A stretch of DNA of 64,000 bases from contig CAYXVF010000015.1 in the NCBI GenBank assembly GCA_964468125.1, positions 15,977-79,976 of the forward strand, read 5' to 3'. The translations under genes were made by a program, and so were the position numbers. Origin of the DNA: CAYXVF01 sp964468125 (GTDB lineage: Bacteria > Myxococcota > XYA12-FULL-58-9 > CAYXVF01). Numbering within the stretch: position 1 is the first letter of the stretch; each line of letters starts with the position of its first letter. The notes beneath the pieces were generated by a model. The model ran no database searches. It was not told the DNA's origin and was given only the letters and a program-made list of their open reading frames with translations. Below are positions 61,110-64,000 of this stretch, piece after piece.

Positions 61110-62419
61110 GCCGATTGCTGCTCGTCGTGCCAATGCTCTCGGTTGCGACGCCCGCGCACGCTTTCGCCGTCGAGACCGTCGGGGGCGCGGAACCGAGCGC
61201 AGGGGCGGTGGTCAAGTGGTTTGATGCGCAGGTGCCCATTCAGCTCAACTCGGCGGGAGCGCCGAACATCAGCGACGGGTCGGACCTCGCCGCCCTCCGC
61301 CGCGCCATCGATGAGTGGAATAGTGTCTCGTGCTCGACGCTGTTTCTCGACGAGCGCGCTCCTACATCGGAGACCGACACAACGGTCACCGACGGCGCCC
61401 TCGACGGCGTCAATCGGGTCACGTGGGTCAACGACGCGCGCTGGAGTTTTGGCTCGCAAGTTCTCGGCGTAACCGCCCCGATCTACGACACGCGAGACGG
61501 CGAGATCGTCGAGGCGGACATCGCCTTCAACGGTCGATTCAGCAGCTGGAGCACGGACGGAACAGCGAACGATATCGAAGCGATCGCCACTCACGAGCTC
61601 GGACACTTGATCGGCCTTCAGCACGTCCTTGGAGGAAACGCGCTCGCCGAGATTCCTACGATGTCGCCCGCTGCTGAAATCGCCATGCGCACGCTGACCG
61701 TCGATGACGCGAGCGGTGCGTGCTTTCTCTATCCGGCAACGCCCTACCGCTGCAGCGCGGACTGTGACTGTCCCACGGTCGTGCGCACGGACACGCTGGG
61801 TCGGGAGAACAACGTAGGGCAATTGAGCTGTGACCGGGGAAGCTGCGTGCCCGGCGGCGAGCTCGGCGTTGGGTCGGGGCTCGGGGCGCCCTGCATTGAT
61901 CAAACGAGCTGCACGCCGCCCTTGTTCTGCCAGGCCATCGGCCAAGACGCCTTCTGCGCTCAGGACTGCGAGCCTTCCGACCCCTCCACCTGCCCAGAGG
62001 GCTCGGCTTGTTTCCCCTACTCAAACGCGACTGGGGGCGCGTGTCTGCCTCCGGACGCCGGCACCGATTCCGGCCCGAACACGGACACGATCTGCCAGGC
62101 GAATCCCCCCTTGACGACCCTCGACCCTGGCCCGGGAGGGAGCAGCGGCAGCCGCCCGCCGCCAAGCCCGGGCCGTCCCGCAGGACCGATCGACCCCTGT
62201 CCCTGTGACGTCACGACCGTGTGCGACGGAACGGAGTGCACCTGTGACCCCGAGTGTCTCGACGGCGGCTGTAATGCCGGCCTCCCTCCCCGAGGCTCAT
62301 CGCAGGCCCTGTTGGCGCTCCTCATCCTCTTCGCTGGTCGGTTTTCTTTCCGGTCGCTGAATGAGAAGAGATCGCGCCATGTGCGGTCGCTACAGCATCG
62401 GTCTCGGCTCGGACGCTGA
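61106..62419 (+). CDS. Metzincin-type metalloprotease with C-terminal membrane tail
   Basis: The 437-residue product has a signal peptide, a catalytic domain with THELGHLIGLQHVLGG (HExxHxxGxxH zinc site) and a nearby Met (IPTMSP) that fits the metzincin Met-turn. Cysteine-rich segments (CSADCDCPTV, CDPECLDGGCN) follow, then a hydrophobic stretch SQALLALLILFAGRFSF with basic residues after it, resembling a MYXO-CTERM sorting tail but longer. Its last 41 bases overlap the SRAP gene. Peptidase activity and surface anchoring are inferred. Confidence 0.85.
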   Translation: MSRLLLVVPMLSVATPAHAFAVETVGGAEPSAGAVVKWFDAQVPIQLNSAGAPNISDGSDLAALRRAIDEWNSVSCSTLFLDERAPTSETDTTVTDGALDGVNRVTWVNDARWSFGSQVLGVTAPIYDTRDGEIVEADIAFNGRFSSWSTDGTANDIEAIATHELGHLIGLQHVLGGNALAEIPTMSPAAEIAMRTLTVDDASGACFLYPATPYRCSADCDCPTVVRTDTLGRENNVGQLSCDRGSCVPGGELGVGSGLGAPCIDQTSCTPPLFCQAIGQDAFCAQDCEPSDPSTCPEGSACFPYSNATGGACLPPDAGTDSGPNTDTICQANPPLTTLDPGPGGSSGSRPPPSPGRPAGPIDPCPCDVTTVCDGTECTCDPECLDGGCNAGLPPRGSSQALLALLILFAGRFSFRSLNEKRSRHVRSLQHRSRLGR

Positions 62420-63068
62420 CGCCCTTCTCGACCTGTTCCAGTGGGTCAAAGGAGAGCGCTTCGAGGCGCGCTACAACGTCGCACCAGGTACCCCGATCCC
62501 TGCGCTGCGCCTGAACAACGAAGGCGAAAGAGAGCTCTCGCTCCTGCGCTGGGGGCTCGTGCCGTTCTGGGCCAAGGACGAAAAGATCGGCTACAAGATG
62601 ATCAACGCTCGCTCGGAAACCGCAGCCAAGAAGCCGAGCTTTCGCGACGCCTTCGCCAAGCGACGCTGTCTGATCCCCGCGACTGGTTACTATGAGTGGC
62701 AGAAACTCGACGAGCGCGGCAAGAAGAAGCAGCCCTACCACATCACTCTGCCCAACGGGGCCACGTTTGCGATGGCGGGGCTCTGGGAGCGCAATCTCAA
62801 AGGGGAACGCCCGCTCCTGACGTGCACCATTCTCACGACGGAAGCAGGCGACGATACGAAGGCGATTCACGACCGGATGCCCGTGATCCTATCGCAGGGC
62901 GATTTTGGGACCTGGCTCGGCGAGGAGGACGGACACCCAGAGACGTTGCTGAAGCCATACAGTGGCCTGCGCTCGACACCCGTCTCTACCCTCGTCAACA
63001 GTCCCAGAAATGACGGCCCCGAGCTTCTCGAAGCCGTGAGCTCACCCCTCAGTCAAAGCACTCGTTGA
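62379..63068 (+). CDS. yedK: SRAP/YedK (HMCES-type) DNA-protein crosslink protein
   Basis: ATG 62379 makes Cys2 the second residue (MCGRYS), the conserved catalytic and crosslinking cysteine. Other motifs: ARYNVAPGTPIPALR, LRWGLVPFWAKD, INARSETAAKKPSFR, RRCLIPATGYYEWQK and IHDRMPVIL. The 229-residue length is normal. SRAP proteins bind abasic sites in single-stranded DNA through Cys2. The gene overlaps the protease gene and converges with the cysteine-rich lipoprotein gene (20-base overlap). Confidence 0.95.
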   Translation: MCGRYSIGLGSDADALLDLFQWVKGERFEARYNVAPGTPIPALRLNNEGERELSLLRWGLVPFWAKDEKIGYKMINARSETAAKKPSFRDAFAKRRCLIPATGYYEWQKLDERGKKKQPYHITLPNGATFAMAGLWERNLKGERPLLTCTILTTEAGDDTKAIHDRMPVILSQGDFGTWLGEEDGHPETLLKPYSGLRSTPVSTLVNSPRNDGPELLEAVSSPLSQSTR

Positions 63069-63828
63069 GAAAGCAGTAGGTGCAAGTGGGGTCATCCGCT
63101 CCCGCAAAGGTCCCGTTGCACAAGCAGTACTGATCGAGTTGATCGACCTCGCAGTCTCTCGCCGTGCACGTTCCCATCGTACACTCGAGCCGAAAGCTGC
63201 AGTCTTCGGGCTCCTCGCAGGCTCCGTCGAGAAAAGAGAGATCGGAACACACCCCACCGAGACAGGCGTTCGCGCACTCAGCGTTCTCCGTGCAGCTCTC
63301 GCCATTCGAGAAGAGACAGGCCCCAGCAGCGCACTCGAGCGACCCTGAGCAGTCCGTGGTCTCCTCACACGCTTCGCCTGCGCCCGCGGGCTCGGAGCAG
63401 ACCCCTGCGATACAGGTGCTCAGACAGTCGCTGTTCGAAGCGCAGCCCTCACCGTTCTCAGCAAGACACACGCCGTCGACACAGTCGTGCGCAAAGACAC
63501 AATCCAACGCGTCGTCGCACACTGCGCCGGCCTGCGACGGCTCGGCACAGACGCCGCCGATGCAGGTATTCTCGCATTCCGCGTCATCCGCGCAGCTCTC
63601 GCCGTCGGGCGCAGCACAGGCGCCGCCTGGACAGGGCTGCGTGTCAACACAGCTCGTCGGGTCGCTGCAGCTCTCGCCGGAGGTCGAGCGTCCATCGCCG
63701 CTTTCGTCTAGGGTTTCGGCGCACTCGCCCCCGACGGTGCAGACGACTTCCGGGGCCCCGGGCTCATAACCCGTACGACCGCAGGCTGCCGAGGAGAGCA
63801 GGGCGAGTATCATCCAAGCGGTGCGCAT
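63049..63828 (-). CDS. Cysteine-rich repeat lipoprotein
   Basis: ATG 63828 gives 259 residues with signal MRTAWMILALLSSAACGRTG and lipobox SAAC. The rest is a run of about five cysteine-rich repeats of the form GExCxxxxxCxxxC(I/A)xGVCxEP, for example GESCADDAECENTCIGG and GEGCASNSDCLSTCIAGV. They resemble the small repeats after the DUF4215-type ones in the broken gene at 55139. It is probably a disulphide-rich surface protein. No stop-frame problem is seen here. Confidence 0.85.
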   Translation of the reverse strand: MRTAWMILALLSSAACGRTGYEPGAPEVVCTVGGECAETLDESGDGRSTSGESCSDPTSCVDTQPCPGGACAAPDGESCADDAECENTCIGGVCAEPSQAGAVCDDALDCVFAHDCVDGVCLAENGEGCASNSDCLSTCIAGVCSEPAGAGEACEETTDCSGSLECAAGACLFSNGESCTENAECANACLGGVCSDLSFLDGACEEPEDCSFRLECTMGTCTARDCEVDQLDQYCLCNGTFAGADDPTCTYCFLNECFD

Positions 63829-64000
63829 CCGCAGAGAGTATAGAGGCCGGGGACCCACTCCGCCGCTGAATTGAGCTCAGCCCCTGCGCCCCTTGCGTGA
63901 CACGTGCTAGCTAAGGCTTGTCGGGTAATTTTGCTGCGAGATCATGGATTTCCGCAAGGCTCGAGCGTCGCCTCATGGATGTCAGTTCTGTCTACGCTCG
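63829..64000. other. Right-edge intergenic stretch
   Basis: No convincing gene. An ATG at 63944 opens a frame of 19 codons that runs off the right edge and may be the start of a gene, but too little is visible. Confidence 0.3.

Overview
The window is about 62-63% GC, densely coded on both strands, and most likely chromosomal DNA of a Myxococcota (former deltaproteobacterial) species. This is inferred from the gene content: Hanks-type Ser/Thr kinases with PEGA-like tails, many lipoproteins, cysteine-rich DUF4215-type repeat proteins, a DUF1552/DUF1592 pair, PilZ and type IV pilus genes, and a metalloprotease with a hydrophobic-plus-basic tail resembling MYXO-CTERM. I saw no rRNA, tRNA, CRISPR array, IS element or prophage. 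A run of exactly 100 N (55503-55602) marks an assembly gap.

Layout. 0.2-6.8 kb: envelope and housekeeping genes (lipoproteins, two metallophosphoesterase-fold proteins, a HEAT-repeat lipoprotein, a PilZ protein, an HExxH lipoprotein). 6.9-15.8 kb: grpE, then a tightly coupled moxR-DUF58-bat operon in which most genes overlap by their stop/start codons. 15.7-19.9 kb (minus): mrfB and mrfA homologues, an exonuclease/helicase repair pair. 20-25.9 kb: YceI, an M50 protease, two tandem Tat-exported paralogues, an exported protein and two divergently transcribed membrane proteins. 25.8-30.9 kb: a membrane-bound spermidine-synthase-like protein (apparently starting at CTG), three prepilin-like proteins (two sharing a C-terminal cysteine motif) and a membrane-anchored methyltransferase.

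31.0-45.9 kb is a type IV pilus / type II secretion-like locus: two PilT-type ATPases (+), then on the minus strand a pilin, PilC, PilB, a PilO/GspM-like protein, a GspL-like (PilM/PilN-type) protein, a secretin with a Gly/Met-rich repeat and a PilP-like protein. An oppositely oriented lipoprotein gene lies between the last two. Two Ser/Thr kinases and a second, similar pilin follow on the plus strand.

45.9-54.8 kb: an HNH nuclease, SnoaL-like protein, DUF2064 glycosyltransferase-like protein, zinc-ribbon membrane protein, ADP/ATP-carrier-like transporter, PAP2 phosphatase, an NhaR-type regulator coupled to a CPA-type Na+/H+ antiporter, and a PEGA protein. 54.8-57.1 kb is a frame-disrupted stretch around the gap: a cysteine-rich lipoprotein and a beta-barrel remnant, each readable only by switching frames. 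57.2-63.9 kb: the DUF1552/DUF1592 pair, an exported protein coupled to a metzincin-type protease, a SRAP (YedK/HMCES) protein and another cysteine-rich lipoprotein.

Functional calls rest on motifs read by eye; no database search was possible.
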